A stretch of 64,000 nucleotides of DNA from Curtobacterium sp. MCJR17_055 (GCF_003224335.1 NZ_QKLF01000006.1:62001-126000), one strand, 5' to 3'. Numbered from the stretch's first letter, positions 1 to 8,382 are shown. Numbers and translations: made by a program. The notes: generated by a model from the sequence alone, not told the origin.

Positions 1-2
1 CG

Positions 3-977
3 GTGTCGGTCGCCACGTGGGTGGCCACGGTGACGTGGGGCGCGCTCGCACTGGGCGCCGTCACGTACCCGGCGTGGAGCTGGGCCGTCACCCCGGCCGA
101 CGACATCTGGCTGGAGCGGGTGGCCGCGGGCATCGGGGAGACCGGGCAGTGGACCGGGACGGTGCTCCGGCCGGTGGTCGTCGTCCTCGCCGGACTCGTC
201 CTCGCCGCGACGTTCCCGTTCGTCACACGCGTCCTGGTCGTGCCGCACCTGGTGCTCGCCGGACTCCTCCTCGGGGAGCGGCAGGACGTGCAGCTGCTCC
301 GTGGGGCGCAGCGCGCCGAGGCCGGACGTCGGGCCGCCCTCCTCGCCGAGGACGCCTCGCTGCGCCGGCTCGAGCGGGACATCCACGACGGCCCCCAGCA
401 GCAGCTGCTCCGCCTGCAGTACGACCTGGCCATCGCCCTCCGCCGGTTCCCGGACGACACCGCAGCCGCCGAGCGGCTCGTCGAGGAGTCGTTGGACCGG
501 TCGAAGGTCGTGCTCGAGACGATCCGGAACCTCTCCCGCGGACTCGCACCGCCGATCCTCCAGGACCGCGGTCTCGCGGCGGCCGTCCAGGCCCTGGCCG
601 AGGACAGCGTCCTGCCGACGACGGCGGACGTCCGGCTGGACGCCGCCGGGGCCGGGCTCGCCGCCGTCGAGCGGAGTGCCTACGCGATCCTGTCGGAACT
701 GCTCACGAACGTGACGAAGCACGCCCATGCGAGCAGCGCGACGATCCGGGCGGTGGCCGCCCCGGGCGGCGACCTCGAACTGGAGGTCCGCGACGACGGG
801 GTCGGCGGCGCCCGACTCGACCCCGGACACGGGCTGGACGGACTCCGGGACCGCGTGGAGGGTCTCCAGGGCGTGTTCACGGTCATCAGCCCGCCCGGGG
901 GACCGACCGTGGTGCGGGTCCGCATCCCGGTCCCCGTCGAGGCACCGGCGACCGGAGGTCGTACCCTGACCGGGTGA
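3..977 (+). CDS. Two-component sensor histidine kinase, 5' end cut by window
   Basis: Sensor kinase of a two-component system; its partner is the response regulator that follows. The visible part has two hydrophobic stretches (about residues 5-25 and 54-90), a HisKA_3 box with the phosphoacceptor His near residue 128 (RDIHDGPQQQLLR), and a HATPase_c domain with an N box (SELLTNVTKHAHA) and glycine boxes (DDGVGG, GHGLDGLRDR). This layout is that of NarL/DesK-type kinases. A GTG lies at base 3, but more membrane segments would be expected upstream, so the true start is probably outside the window. The stop overlaps the next start as GTGA, suggesting translational coupling. The signal sensed is unknown. 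Confidence 0.9.
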   Translation: MSVATWVATVTWGALALGAVTYPAWSWAVTPADDIWLERVAAGIGETGQWTGTVLRPVVVVLAGLVLAATFPFVTRVLVVPHLVLAGLLLGERQDVQLLRGAQRAEAGRRAALLAEDASLRRLERDIHDGPQQQLLRLQYDLAIALRRFPDDTAAAERLVEESLDRSKVVLETIRNLSRGLAPPILQDRGLAAAVQALAEDSVLPTTADVRLDAAGAGLAAVERSAYAILSELLTNVTKHAHASSATIRAVAAPGGDLELEVRDDGVGGARLDPGHGLDGLRDRVEGLQGVFTVISPPGGPTVVRVRIPVPVEAPATGGRTLTG

Positions 978-1654
978 CCCTCGGAGCAGGTGCAGTCCCC
1001 GCCGCGTTGCGCATCGTCCTCGCCGAGGACTCGGTCCTGCTCCGGGAGGGCACGATCCGCCTGCTCGAGGAGGCCGGGTTCACGATCGGCGGGTCGTACG
1101 GGGACGCCGGCGGCCTGCTCGCTGAGCTCGCGACCGTGCGACCGGACGTCGCCGTGCTCGACGTGCGGATGCCGCCCACGTTCCGGGACGAGGGTCTCCG
1201 CGCGGCGATCCGGATCCGGACCGAGCACCCCGAGGTGGCTGTGCTGCTGCTCAGTCAGTACGCGGAACTCGACTACGCACGAGAGCTCCTCGCGACCGGC
1301 GAACACCACGTCGGGTACCTGTTGAAGGACCGGATCTCGTCGATCGACGACCTCCGGGACGACGTCGCCCGGGTCGCCCGCGGCGGTCTGGTCCTCGACC
1401 CGCAGATCGTCCAGCGCCTCATCACCCGCCGGACCGACCCGGTCGAGCGCCTCACCCCGAGGGAACGCGACGTCCTCCGGCTCATCGCCGAGGGACAGAC
1501 CAACCAGGCGGTCGCGCACCGGCTGCGCATCGCGGTCGCGTCCGTCGAGAAGCACATCAGCTCGATCTTCACCAAGCTCGACCTCGAACCGACACCCGAC
1601 GCGCACCGGCGGGTGCTCGCCGTCCTCGCCTGGCTGCGGGGCGGCGGCGCCTGA
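974..1654 (+). CDS. NarL/LuxR-family response regulator
   Basis: DNA-binding response regulator paired with the upstream kinase. The N-terminal receiver domain (about residues 13-130) has the acidic pocket LAEDS, the phosphoacceptor Asp near residue 63 (VLDVRMPP) and the conserved Lys in YLLKDR. The C-terminal LuxR-type HTH (about 160-226) contains LTPRERDVLRLIAEG and the recognition region VASVEKHISSIFTKL. The GTG at 974 is chosen because it overlaps the kinase stop (GTGA) and leaves a normal-length protein of about 226 residues; the much longer reading of this frame upstream is the kinase read out of frame. The receiver carries a short PTFRDEG insertion after the phosphorylation site, as in many actinobacterial NarL regulators. 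Targets are unknown. Confidence 0.93.
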   Translation: MTLGAGAVPAALRIVLAEDSVLLREGTIRLLEEAGFTIGGSYGDAGGLLAELATVRPDVAVLDVRMPPTFRDEGLRAAIRIRTEHPEVAVLLLSQYAELDYARELLATGEHHVGYLLKDRISSIDDLRDDVARVARGGLVLDPQIVQRLITRRTDPVERLTPRERDVLRLIAEGQTNQAVAHRLRIAVASVEKHISSIFTKLDLEPTPDAHRRVLAVLAWLRGGGA

Positions 1655-1697
1655 CGGCAGCGGGACCCTGACGACACCGGACCGGGAGGACCACCGG

Positions 1698-2210
1698 ATG
1701 CCACTGCCCGACCACATCGTGATCCGCCGCACCGGCCCCGAGGACTGGCCCGTGTTCCGCGACCTGCGCCTGCGGATGCTCGCGGACACCCCGCTCGCGT
1801 TCCTCGAGACCCTGGAGCACGCACGGCAGCTCGGCGAGGACGAGTGGCGTCGGCGCGCCGGCAGCGGTGCCGAGGCCGACACGCCCTGGTTCGTCGCGGA
1901 GGACGTGACGACCGGCGGGTGGGCGGGCATCATGGGCGGTCGACTCGACGGCGGCGACCCGCTCCTGGTCGGCGTCTTCGTCGACCCCGAGCACCGGGGG
2001 CGCGAGTCCGGCGTGACGGACGCGCTCCTGGACGCGGTGGAGGACTGGGCGCGGGGCCGGGGCGACCGGATCCTCCTGCACGTGCACGAGGACAACCCGC
2101 GCGCCATCGCCTTCTACCGTCGTCGTGGGTTCGTCCCCACCGGCCGACTCGTGCCCTACCCCCTGCCGCCGTACGGCGAGGAACTGGAGCTGCGCAAGGC
2201 CCTACGGTGA
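1698..2210 (+). CDS. GNAT-family N-acetyltransferase
   Basis: Predicted acetyl-CoA-dependent N-acetyltransferase of 170 residues. The GNAT core is recognisable from the N-terminal strand (IVIRRTGPEDWPVFRDLRL), through motif A with the acetyl-CoA loop (VFVDPEHRGRESGVTDALL), to the C-terminal NPRAIAFYRRRGFVPTGR motif that closes the fold. The start is preceded by GGGAGGA at a good distance. It stands alone on the plus strand, 43 bases after the response regulator. The substrate cannot be read from the sequence. The pattern resembles many uncharacterised actinobacterial acetyltransferases acting on small molecules or protein N-termini. Confidence 0.9.
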   Translation: MPLPDHIVIRRTGPEDWPVFRDLRLRMLADTPLAFLETLEHARQLGEDEWRRRAGSGAEADTPWFVAEDVTTGGWAGIMGGRLDGGDPLLVGVFVDPEHRGRESGVTDALLDAVEDWARGRGDRILLHVHEDNPRAIAFYRRRGFVPTGRLVPYPLPPYGEELELRKALR

Positions 2211-2354
2211 ACGGTCCCGGTCGTCGCACGGCTGCGTCCGTCGGCGGGTGCGGTGCGGCGACGCCGGAGTGTCCGCAGGACGCGCGCCCGCCCGGCCCGC
2301 CTGGTGGGTTCCCGGCGAGCGGGGGCTTTGATGGTCTAGCGAAAGGGGCTCCCG

Positions 2355-2714
2355 ATGAAGACCATCCACTACGACAACACCGTGATCCTCACGAGCGACG
2401 ACGTCGCCGACGCCGTGATCGAGTACGCCGCGGCGCTCTCCGGCGGTGACCGGGCCGACACCGTGGCGGTGCCGTCGGTCGCCGAGGACGGCACCATGAC
2501 GACGACGAAGATCCTCATCGGCCCGTCCAGCGAGGTCGTCGTCGCCGACGCGGAGGAGGACGAGCTCGAGCTCGAGAACGACGAGTTCGTGGCCCGACTG
2601 CGCGCCGCTGCCCGCACGTTCGGCCACGACACCGTCATCCACGCCGACACGCGGTCGGACCTGACGACGGGCGACGACGAACCCGGAGCCCCGGCGGAGG
2701 CGGCGAAGCCCTGA
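2355..2714 (+). CDS. Small acidic protein of unknown function, paralogue of 22028-22375
   Basis: A 119-residue soluble acidic protein with no signal peptide or membrane segment. The first 90 residues align with the protein at 22028-22375: both begin M-K/R-x-I/V-HYxN, continue with Y-x-x-AL-x-x-x-DR-x-D-x-V-x-VP-x-V-x-E-x-G, and share LIGPxSE at about residues 55-61. The C-terminal 30 residues are low-complexity (DDEPGAPAEAAKP). AAAGGGG lies just before the ATG. I do not recognise a named domain. The two copies look like a small lineage-specific family, perhaps of Microbacteriaceae. No neighbour suggests a function. Confidence 0.8.
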   Translation: MKTIHYDNTVILTSDDVADAVIEYAAALSGGDRADTVAVPSVAEDGTMTTTKILIGPSSEVVVADAEEDELELENDEFVARLRAAARTFGHDTVIHADTRSDLTTGDDEPGAPAEAAKP

Positions 2715-2831
2715 GCGGGCACGCGGGCGGTGGCCGTGACGCCGTCGGCGTGCAGCGCCGGACGCGGCCGTGGCCGGCGTCCTGCTCGACCGCGGGCGCG
2801 CGCACGAGGGGGGGGTCGTGCCTCCCAGCCG

Positions 2832-3473
2832 TCAGCCCGCGCTGGCGGCAGACCGCAGCGTCGCCTCCGCGTCGTCGAGGTAGTCGGCCAGGAGCGCTGC
2901 CGCGCCGTCCCGGTCGCCGGCCCGCAGCGCCGCGACGATCGCCTCGTTCCGGTCGACGAAGTCCGCGTGGAACGCCGCCGGGTCGTCGGTGGTGAGGAAC
3001 GCCAGGCGCATCTCGGCGAGCAGAGCGTCCATGAGCACGTGCAGCCGCTCGCTCGGCACGGCCCGCACGAGCTCGGAGTGGAACCGGATGTCCGCCGTGC
3101 CGACCGCGCGCCAGTCACCGGCGGCGGCCGCCGACCGCGCGTCGGACACCGCGGACGCAGCCGCGGCCAGGGCGGGGGACTCCGGGGTGCAGGCGCGGAT
3201 GCCCGCCTCCTCGAGGACGCGCCGGGCCGCGTAGAGGTCCGTGACGTCCGCCACGGACAGGCGGCGCACGAACACCCCGCGGTTGAAGACGTGCTCGACG
3301 AGCCGGTCGCGCGCGAGCAGCCGGAACGCCTCGCGCAGGGTGTTCCGCGAGACGCCGAACTGGTCGCTCAGGCGCTCCTCGGACAGCTGCGTGCCCGGCA
3401 TGAACGCGCCGTCCGCGATCGAGGACCGCAGCCGTGCCGCGGTGGACTCTGCTCCGCTGACCGTCCGTGTCAT
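2832..3473 (-). CDS. GntR-family regulator (FCD type), likely 5-oxoproline regulon repressor
   Basis: Transcription factor of the GntR/FadR (FCD) type. The N-terminal winged HTH spans about residues 5-70 (LRSSIADGAFMPGTQLSEE, then FGVSRNTLREAFRLLARD). The all-helical ligand-binding FCD domain follows (about 80-210) with RRVLEEAGIRA and the metal-site region FHSELVRAV. The ATG at 3473 fits the family better than the in-frame start seven codons upstream, and has GAGGA seven bases before it. It is divergent from the DUF969 operon. A 13-base palindrome between them is repeated in front of pxpA, so this protein probably controls both operons and itself, with 5-oxoproline or a relative as effector. 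The effector is inference. Confidence 0.9.
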   Translation of the reverse strand: MTRTVSGAESTAARLRSSIADGAFMPGTQLSEERLSDQFGVSRNTLREAFRLLARDRLVEHVFNRGVFVRRLSVADVTDLYAARRVLEEAGIRACTPESPALAAAASAVSDARSAAAAGDWRAVGTADIRFHSELVRAVPSERLHVLMDALLAEMRLAFLTTDDPAAFHADFVDRNEAIVAALRAGDRDGAAALLADYLDDAEATLRSAASAG

Positions 3474-3534
3474 GCCCCGATCCTCGCAGAGCACTCGTGT
3501 GACCGGCGTGTTACAGATCCGGCCGGGTCTTGAG

Positions 3535-3547
3535 ATTGTTCAACAAT
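3535..3547. promoter_or_regulatory. GntR operator, copy 1 (ATTGTTCAACAAT)
   Basis: Perfect palindrome ATTGTT-C-AACAAT, the shape expected for FCD-type GntR operators (TTGT...ACAA). It overlaps the -10-like GATTGT (3534-3539) and the ATG at 3546 of the DUF969 gene, and lies 61 bases from the gntR start. An identical 13-mer is found at 9170-9182. Confidence 0.8.
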
Positions 3548-4265
3548 GCACGCCAGACTGGCCCGCATGTTCGTCCTCATCGGCGTCGCCGTCGTGATCA
3601 TCGGCTTCGCGTTGCGCATCAACGCGCTGCTCGTGGTCACCGTGGCGGGCATCGTCACGGCAGCCATCGGCGGGATCGACCCCGTCGGCATCCTCACCGC
3701 GTTCGGCAACGGGTTCGCGTCGAGCCGGAGCGTCACGACGTTCGCGCTCGTGCTGCCCGTCATCGGTCTCATCGAGCGTTACGGACTCCAGGACCAGGCG
3801 AAGCGGCTCATCGCGAAGCTCGACAAGCTCACGACGGGCCGCATCCTCGCCGGGTACCTGGCGGTCCGGCAGGTCACCGCCGCGGTCGGCCTGACGAGCA
3901 TCGGCGGGCCGGCGCAGACCGTCCGCCCGCTCGTGCACCCGATGGCGGAGGGCGCGGCGACCAAGAAGTACGGCCGCATCGACGAGCGGATGCGCGAGAA
4001 GATCAAGGGCTTCTCGGCGTCCTCCGACACCGTCGGGGTGTTCTTCGGCGAGGACGTCTTCGTCGCGGTCGGGTCGATCCTGCTCATCACGACCTTCGTC
4101 GACACCACGTACGGTCTCGCGCTCGAACCGATCGACCTGGCGCTGTGGGCGATCCCCACCGGCATCGCGGCGCTCATCGTGCACGGCATCCGCCTGCTCC
4201 TGCTCGACCGGAAGCTCGACAAGATGGCGGCCGACGTCCGCCAGACCGAGGGGGTCGCGGCATGA
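3546..4265 (+). CDS. DUF969 membrane protein, candidate 5-oxoproline transporter part
   Basis: Integral membrane protein of the DUF969 family with five or six hydrophobic segments (for example residues 8-30, 60-76, 180-200, 205-225). DUF969 and DUF979 proteins occur as pairs beside pyroglutamyl peptidase or 5-oxoprolinase genes in many bacteria, and have been predicted to form a transporter. The context here agrees: 5-oxoprolinase genes under the same operator lie downstream. Two starts are possible. ATG 3546 would be leaderless, with GATTGT ending six bases before it. ATG 3567 matches the usual family N terminus (MFVLIG) but has no Shine-Dalgarno sequence. The stop overlaps the next start (ATGA). 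Transport activity is inference. Confidence 0.85.
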   Translation: MHARLARMFVLIGVAVVIIGFALRINALLVVTVAGIVTAAIGGIDPVGILTAFGNGFASSRSVTTFALVLPVIGLIERYGLQDQAKRLIAKLDKLTTGRILAGYLAVRQVTAAVGLTSIGGPAQTVRPLVHPMAEGAATKKYGRIDERMREKIKGFSASSDTVGVFFGEDVFVAVGSILLITTFVDTTYGLALEPIDLALWAIPTGIAALIVHGIRLLLLDRKLDKMAADVRQTEGVAA

Positions 4266-5332
4266 TCACCAGCGAATGGCTCTACTGGCTCATCGGCGCG
4301 TTCTTCATCGCCGTCTCCGTGTTCATCGTCACGGACCGCTCCCACGCCAAGCGCCTCGGGAACGCCGCCTTCTGGGGCATCCTCGGGCTGTCGTTCTTCG
4401 CCGGCACCTTCGTCGTGTCCGGGGTGATCCCCGCCTGGGTGCTCGGGATCGCCGTCCTCGTGATGGTGGCGCTCGCCGGCCTCGGCTTCACCGGCACGAC
4501 GAGCCGCACCCGCGTCGCGAGTGTCCCCGGCGCCGGGGTGGGCTCCGCGACCGGCCCGGCCGAGCCGACCGCCGTCACCACCCGCCCGAGCTCGAGCACG
4601 AGCGTCCTCGCGACGACGAGCCCGGACGAGCGCGCCGCGTTCGCGCAGCGGTACGGGAACAAGCTCTTCATCCCGGCGCTGGTGATCCCGGTCGTGGCGG
4701 TCCTCGTCGCCACCCTCGGCCCGCTCGTCCGGATCGGAGGGGAGCCGCTCCTGGCCGAGGGGAGCGCCACCCTGACCGGGCTCGGCATCGGCTCGGTGCT
4801 CGCCGTGGTCGTCGCGGTGTTCGTGCTCCGTCCGCCGCGGCTCGACACCCCGGTCCGCGAGGGCGCACGGCTGCTGCAGGCGATCGGCTGGGCGGCGCTC
4901 CTGCCGCAGATGCTCTCGACACTCGGCATCGTGTTCACCCAGGCCGGCGTCGGCACGGCGGTCGGCACGATCATCAAGGCGGTCCTGCCGGACGGGTCCC
5001 TGTTCGCCGCGGTCGTCGTCTACTGCCTCGGCATGGCCCTGTTCACCGTCATCATGGGCAACGCCTTCGCGGCGTTCCCGATCATGACCGCCGCGATCGG
5101 CTGGCCGGTCCTGGTGCAGGGCTTCGACGGCAACCCCGCCGCGATCTTCGCGATCGGCATGCTCGCCGGCTTCTGCGGGACCCTGGTCACCCCGATGGCC
5201 GCCAACTTCAACCTCGTGCCCGCCGCCCTGCTCGAGATGCGGGACAAGTACGGGCCGATCAAGGCGCAGCTCCCGACCGCCGGGATCCTGCTCGTCGTCA
5301 ACATGGGAGTGATGTACCTTGTCGCATTCTGA
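4262..5332 (+). CDS. DUF979 membrane protein, candidate 5-oxoproline transporter part
   Basis: Integral membrane protein of the DUF979 family (356 residues) with about eight to ten hydrophobic segments, including WLYWLIGAFFIAVSVFIV at the N terminus and VFTVIMG-type segments near the C terminus. A less conserved Ser/Thr/Ala/Pro-rich stretch at about residues 82-125 separates the first three helices from the rest and probably forms a loop. The ATG overlaps the DUF969 stop (ATGA), so the pair is translationally coupled, as usual for this family. Conserved polar motifs such as FCGTLVTPMAANFNLVP near residues 305-320 look like a substrate or ion path. The link to 5-oxoproline uptake comes from genome context, not direct evidence. 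Confidence 0.88.
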   Translation: MITSEWLYWLIGAFFIAVSVFIVTDRSHAKRLGNAAFWGILGLSFFAGTFVVSGVIPAWVLGIAVLVMVALAGLGFTGTTSRTRVASVPGAGVGSATGPAEPTAVTTRPSSSTSVLATTSPDERAAFAQRYGNKLFIPALVIPVVAVLVATLGPLVRIGGEPLLAEGSATLTGLGIGSVLAVVVAVFVLRPPRLDTPVREGARLLQAIGWAALLPQMLSTLGIVFTQAGVGTAVGTIIKAVLPDGSLFAAVVVYCLGMALFTVIMGNAFAAFPIMTAAIGWPVLVQGFDGNPAAIFAIGMLAGFCGTLVTPMAANFNLVPAALLEMRDKYGPIKAQLPTAGILLVVNMGVMYLVAF

Positions 5333-6392
5333 CCCCGCCGACGGTACGCCGTCGTCCGCACCGGACCTGGCCCGCGCCGCCTGGGCCGCCGGCTTCGCCG
5401 CCGTCGCCCTCGACAACACCACGCGCGAGTACCCGTACGCCGCGCACCACACGACGTCGGGTCCGGAGGACCGCGCGCTCCCCGTCGAGCTGCACCCCGC
5501 CTTCGCCACGTCGTACGACTGGCACTCGTCCGTGCACATGCACTGGCTCGCGACGCGTCTGGTCGCGTACGGCGTGCCCGCCGACCTGGAGGCCCGGATC
5601 ACCTCCGTCCTGCAGGCGCACCTCTCCGCCGACCACCTCGCGACCGAGGCCGCGTACCTCCGCGCCACGCCGCACTACGAACGGCCCTACGGCTGGGCGT
5701 GGCTGATGCGGCTCGCCGCCGAGGTCGCCGCCTCCGAGGTGCCGGCGGTCCGCGCACTCGCGCCGGGCTTCGCGCCCGTGGTCGAGGTGCTCGAGGACCT
5801 GGTCACCCGCTGGGTCGAGGGCGCTGCGCACCCGGTCCGGCACGGCGTCCACTCGAACTCCGCGTTCGGGCTGCTGCTCGTGCTCGAGGGTGCCCGGTCG
5901 CTCGGCCGGACCGAGCTCGTCGCCACGGTCGAGCGCACCGCCCGCGAGTGGTTCGGCGCCGACGCCGGGTGGCCGTTCGCGTGGGAGCGCAGCGGGCACG
6001 ACTTCCTGTCCGCCGGGTTGGCCGAGGCAGACCTCATGCGTTCGGTGTTGCCGGCGTCCGAGTTCGAGACCTGGGCGCGGGCGTTCTTCTCCGAGGTCTC
6101 CGCCGGTGACGCGATCCTGACCCCGACCACCGTCCGCGACGAGAACGACCCGCAGCAGGTGCACCTCTTCGGCCTCGACCTGTCCCGGGCCGGATCGGCA
6201 CGGCGCATCGCCGACGCCCTGCGCTCCGCCGACGCCGAGGACGCCGACCTCACGGCCCTGCTGGACGGCGCGGCCGACCGGCTGCTCGCCTCGGGGCTCG
6301 CCGCGAGCGTCGGCGAGGAGTACTACTCCACGCACTGGTTGGCGAGCTTCGCGTGGGACGCCATGGAGGCCCGGGAGCACGCAGCCCGCTGA
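5319..6392 (+). CDS. DUF2891 family protein
   Basis: Soluble protein of the DUF2891 family (357 residues), biochemical role unknown. Characteristic motifs include HPAFATSYDWHSSVHMHW (about residues 53-70), YERPYGWAWLMRLAAE (about 110-125), HSNSAFGLLL (about 172-181), GHDFLSAGLAEADLM (about 226-240) and STHWLASFAWDAM near the end. The many conserved His, Asp and Trp residues and an alpha/alpha-barrel-like helical pattern would fit a carbohydrate- or metal-binding enzyme. The TTG at 5319 overlaps the DUF979 stop by 14 bases and has GGGAG nine bases upstream, so I prefer it over later starts. Being third in the putative 5-oxoproline operon suggests a linked job, perhaps processing pyroglutamyl compounds. 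That is inference. Confidence 0.85.
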   Translation: MSHSDPADGTPSSAPDLARAAWAAGFAAVALDNTTREYPYAAHHTTSGPEDRALPVELHPAFATSYDWHSSVHMHWLATRLVAYGVPADLEARITSVLQAHLSADHLATEAAYLRATPHYERPYGWAWLMRLAAEVAASEVPAVRALAPGFAPVVEVLEDLVTRWVEGAAHPVRHGVHSNSAFGLLLVLEGARSLGRTELVATVERTAREWFGADAGWPFAWERSGHDFLSAGLAEADLMRSVLPASEFETWARAFFSEVSAGDAILTPTTVRDENDPQQVHLFGLDLSRAGSARRIADALRSADAEDADLTALLDGAADRLLASGLAASVGEEYYSTHWLASFAWDAMEAREHAAR

Positions 6393-6414
6393 TCCTGCCG
6401 CACCGCGACGAGTG

Positions 6415-6720
6415 TCAGCGCAACGGGATGGTCTGACCGAAGGTCTTCGTGACCGGCGGGGCGGCGAGCACTGCGCCGAGCGCCTCCGCCGCGCCCTCGG
6501 GGGTGGCGCGCCAGGCGACGTAGGCGTCGTGGTCCTCGGCGGTGGCCCAGCGCTCCAGCACGACCATGCGCGTCGGGTCCTCGTCGTCGACCAGGACCTC
6601 GAGCGACTCGTTGCCCTGCCGGGCTGCGGTCTGCGCGAGGGTCTCCCGGATCGCGGCCTCGACCGTGTCCGCTGCGACGTCGTTCCGGATCTGGACCTCG
6701 AGGAAGACCGTCATCGTCAT
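6415..6720 (-). CDS. Antibiotic-biosynthesis-monooxygenase (ABM) domain protein
   Basis: Small protein of 101 residues forming one ABM ferredoxin-like dimeric alpha-beta domain. The family pattern is clear: strand (TVFLEVQIRND), helix (ADTVEAAIRETLAQTAARQGNES), strands (LEVLVDDEDPTRMVVLERW) and helix (DHDAYVAWRATPEGAAEALGA). Members include cofactor-free monooxygenases such as YgiN and heme-degrading enzymes, but most are uncharacterised. ATG 6720 is chosen because GAAAGGTG lies before it and upstream codons add only low-complexity sequence. It sits between converging DUF2891 and pxpC, and could be an independent gene. It might protect against quinones or aldehydes; function is unproven. Confidence 0.85.
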   Translation of the reverse strand: MTMTVFLEVQIRNDVAADTVEAAIRETLAQTAARQGNESLEVLVDDEDPTRMVVLERWATAEDHDAYVAWRATPEGAAEALGAVLAAPPVTKTFGQTIPLR

Positions 6721-6811
6721 GGTGTGCACCTTTCGTCGTCGGACCCCGTCCGCTGACGGCGCCCCGTGACGGCAACCACGACCGGCGGGGAGTTGTTCCG
6801 GGTGCGCTGCG

Positions 6812-7753
6812 TCAGCGGGCGATGCGGAAGTGCAGCGTGTCACCGGGGCGGAGCTGCGCCGCACGGTCGACGGACTCCGGCGTCAGGACCGCCACGACCG
6901 GGTAACCGCCGGTGACCGGGTGGTCGGCGAGGAACAGCACGGGGAAGCCGGCCGGCGGGACCTGCAGCGAGCCGGTCTCGACGCCCTCGCTGGGGAGCTC
7001 GCGGGTGACCGCACGCACGAGGGAGGCGTCTGCGGTGGTGCGGACCCCGACCCGGTCGCTGTCCGGGGTGACGTGGAAGTCCTGGCCGGTCAGGGTGGCC
7101 CGCCAGGCCGGTGTGAACCAGTCGTCACGGGGACCGGGCACGACGTCGAGCACCACGGGGTCGCCGGGCCGGGGCAGGAGCGGCGGCGGTACCGCGTCGA
7201 CCACCGGCCAGGGGCCGACGCCGAGCCCGTCCCCGGCCGTCGCCCTACCGTCCGTGGTCGCCGTGGCACCGCGCACGGCGGGCCCGACCGGCAGGACGTC
7301 CCCGGCCGACAGCGGTGCGGGACCGAGCTGCGCGAGCGAGTCCCACGACCGACTGTCGAGCACCGGCTCGACCGCGATGCCTCCGCGGACGGCGACGTAC
7401 GCGCGGAGTCGGTCCTCCGGCAGCCCGACCCGCAGGGTGTCGCCGGGCTCGAGGAGGAGCACCTCGTAGGCGGCCGCACCGCGCACTCGTCCGTCCGCGC
7501 GTTCGATCGACACCGGACACGGTGCCCCGGTGACGGCGGCGACCACGTGCGCGTCGGTGCGGAGCGCGACGGAGCCGAGGAGGGCCTCCAGGACGGCAGC
7601 GTGCGGACGGTTGCCCACCATCCGGTTCGCCAGTGCGGCCGACCCCCGGTCCGCGGGGCCGGCCGCACCCAACCCCATGTCGCTCAGTCCGGGACGGCCG
7701 AGGTCCTGTGTCGTCACGCCGTAACCGACCTGCACGACGGTCAGGGCACTCAC
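6812..7753 (-). CDS. pxpC: 5-oxoprolinase subunit C (biotin-dependent carboxyltransferase fold)
   Basis: Large subunit of the prokaryotic ATP-dependent 5-oxoprolinase PxpABC, which opens 5-oxo-L-proline to L-glutamate. It belongs to the KipA/allophanate-hydrolase-subunit-2 family: N-terminal GYGVTTQDLGRPGLSDMGL and PADRGSAALANRMVGN, mid-protein RAYVAVRGGIAVEPVLDSRS, and C-terminal SEGVETGSLQVPPAG followed by LFLADHPVTGGYPVVAVL. GTG 7753 overlaps the pxpB stop (GTGA) and removes a 26-codon Arg-rich extension, giving 313 residues, a normal length. It is the last gene of pxpA-pxpB-pxpC. Homologous subunits also occur in urea amidolyases, but the company of LamB/YcsF (PxpA) makes 5-oxoprolinase the best call. 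Confidence 0.92.
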   Translation of the reverse strand: MSALTVVQVGYGVTTQDLGRPGLSDMGLGAAGPADRGSAALANRMVGNRPHAAVLEALLGSVALRTDAHVVAAVTGAPCPVSIERADGRVRGAAAYEVLLLEPGDTLRVGLPEDRLRAYVAVRGGIAVEPVLDSRSWDSLAQLGPAPLSAGDVLPVGPAVRGATATTDGRATAGDGLGVGPWPVVDAVPPPLLPRPGDPVVLDVVPGPRDDWFTPAWRATLTGQDFHVTPDSDRVGVRTTADASLVRAVTRELPSEGVETGSLQVPPAGFPVLFLADHPVTGGYPVVAVLTPESVDRAAQLRPGDTLHFRIAR

Positions 7754-8382
7754 GACCGTGCCGCCGCGTCGACGAACCGCAACCGGACGCCGGCCGGTGC
7801 GAGCGCCGGCGGGGTGCGGTCGAGCGACCACATCGGCACCTCGGTCCGGCCGATGAGCTGCCAGCCGCCGGGGGAGGTCCGCGGGTAGACGGCGCTGAAC
7901 TCGCCGGCCAGGGCGACGGCGCCGCTCGGGACGGCGGTGCGCGAGGTGTCGCGGCGGGGCAGGTCGAGCGACGGTGCGGTGCCGGTCAGGTAGCTGAAGC
8001 CGGGGGCGAAGCCGCAGAAGGCACTCGTCCAGACCTGCCCGGTGTGCCAGGCCACGAGTTCCCCACGGGTCATGCCGGTGAGCGCGCCGACGGCGTCGAG
8101 GTCGGCGCCGTCGTAGGTGACCGGGACCACGACCGGGTCGCGGTCCGCGCGGTCGTCCGAGGGGCGCACCGGCTCGACGTCCGACAGGAGCGCGCGGAGT
8201 CGTCCCGCGTCGGTGGCGGTCGGGTCGAAACGGAGGAGGAGGGTCCGCGCACCGGAGACCACCTCGGTGACCCCGGGCAGCGCGGACGCGGTGAGGCCGG
8301 CTCGGAACGCCACGACGTCGGTGAGGGTGTCGAACGTCGCCAGCAGCGCCGTCGCCCCGGCGACCCGGACGTCGGGCGTCAT
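7750..8382 (-). CDS. pxpB: 5-oxoprolinase subunit B (KipI/AHS1 family)
   Basis: Small subunit of 5-oxoprolinase PxpABC, 210 residues, KipI/allophanate-hydrolase-subunit-1 family. Family motifs are present: VPVTYDGADLDAVGALTGM (about residues 92-110), AWHTGQVWTSAFCGFAPGFSYLTG split across about 117-140, and the C-terminal GAVALAGEFSAVYPRTSPGGW followed by LIGRT. The start ATG overlaps the pxpA stop (ATGA) and its own stop overlaps the pxpC start (GTGA), so the three subunits are tightly coupled as expected for a complex. It probably acts in the cytoplasm with PxpC. KipI in Bacillus also inhibits a sporulation kinase; that role has no support here. Confidence 0.93.
   Translation of the reverse strand: MTPDVRVAGATALLATFDTLTDVVAFRAGLTASALPGVTEVVSGARTLLLRFDPTATDAGRLRALLSDVEPVRPSDDRADRDPVVVPVTYDGADLDAVGALTGMTRGELVAWHTGQVWTSAFCGFAPGFSYLTGTAPSLDLPRRDTSRTAVPSGAVALAGEFSAVYPRTSPGGWQLIGRTEVPMWSLDRTPPALAPAGVRLRFVDAAARS

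Noticed and set aside
17..1654. A 545-residue plus-strand frame covering kinase and response regulator
   Set aside because: Only the part from 974 codes for a protein (the response regulator). Upstream it is the kinase gene read in another frame, full of Arg/Pro/Gly, as usual for high-GC shadow frames.
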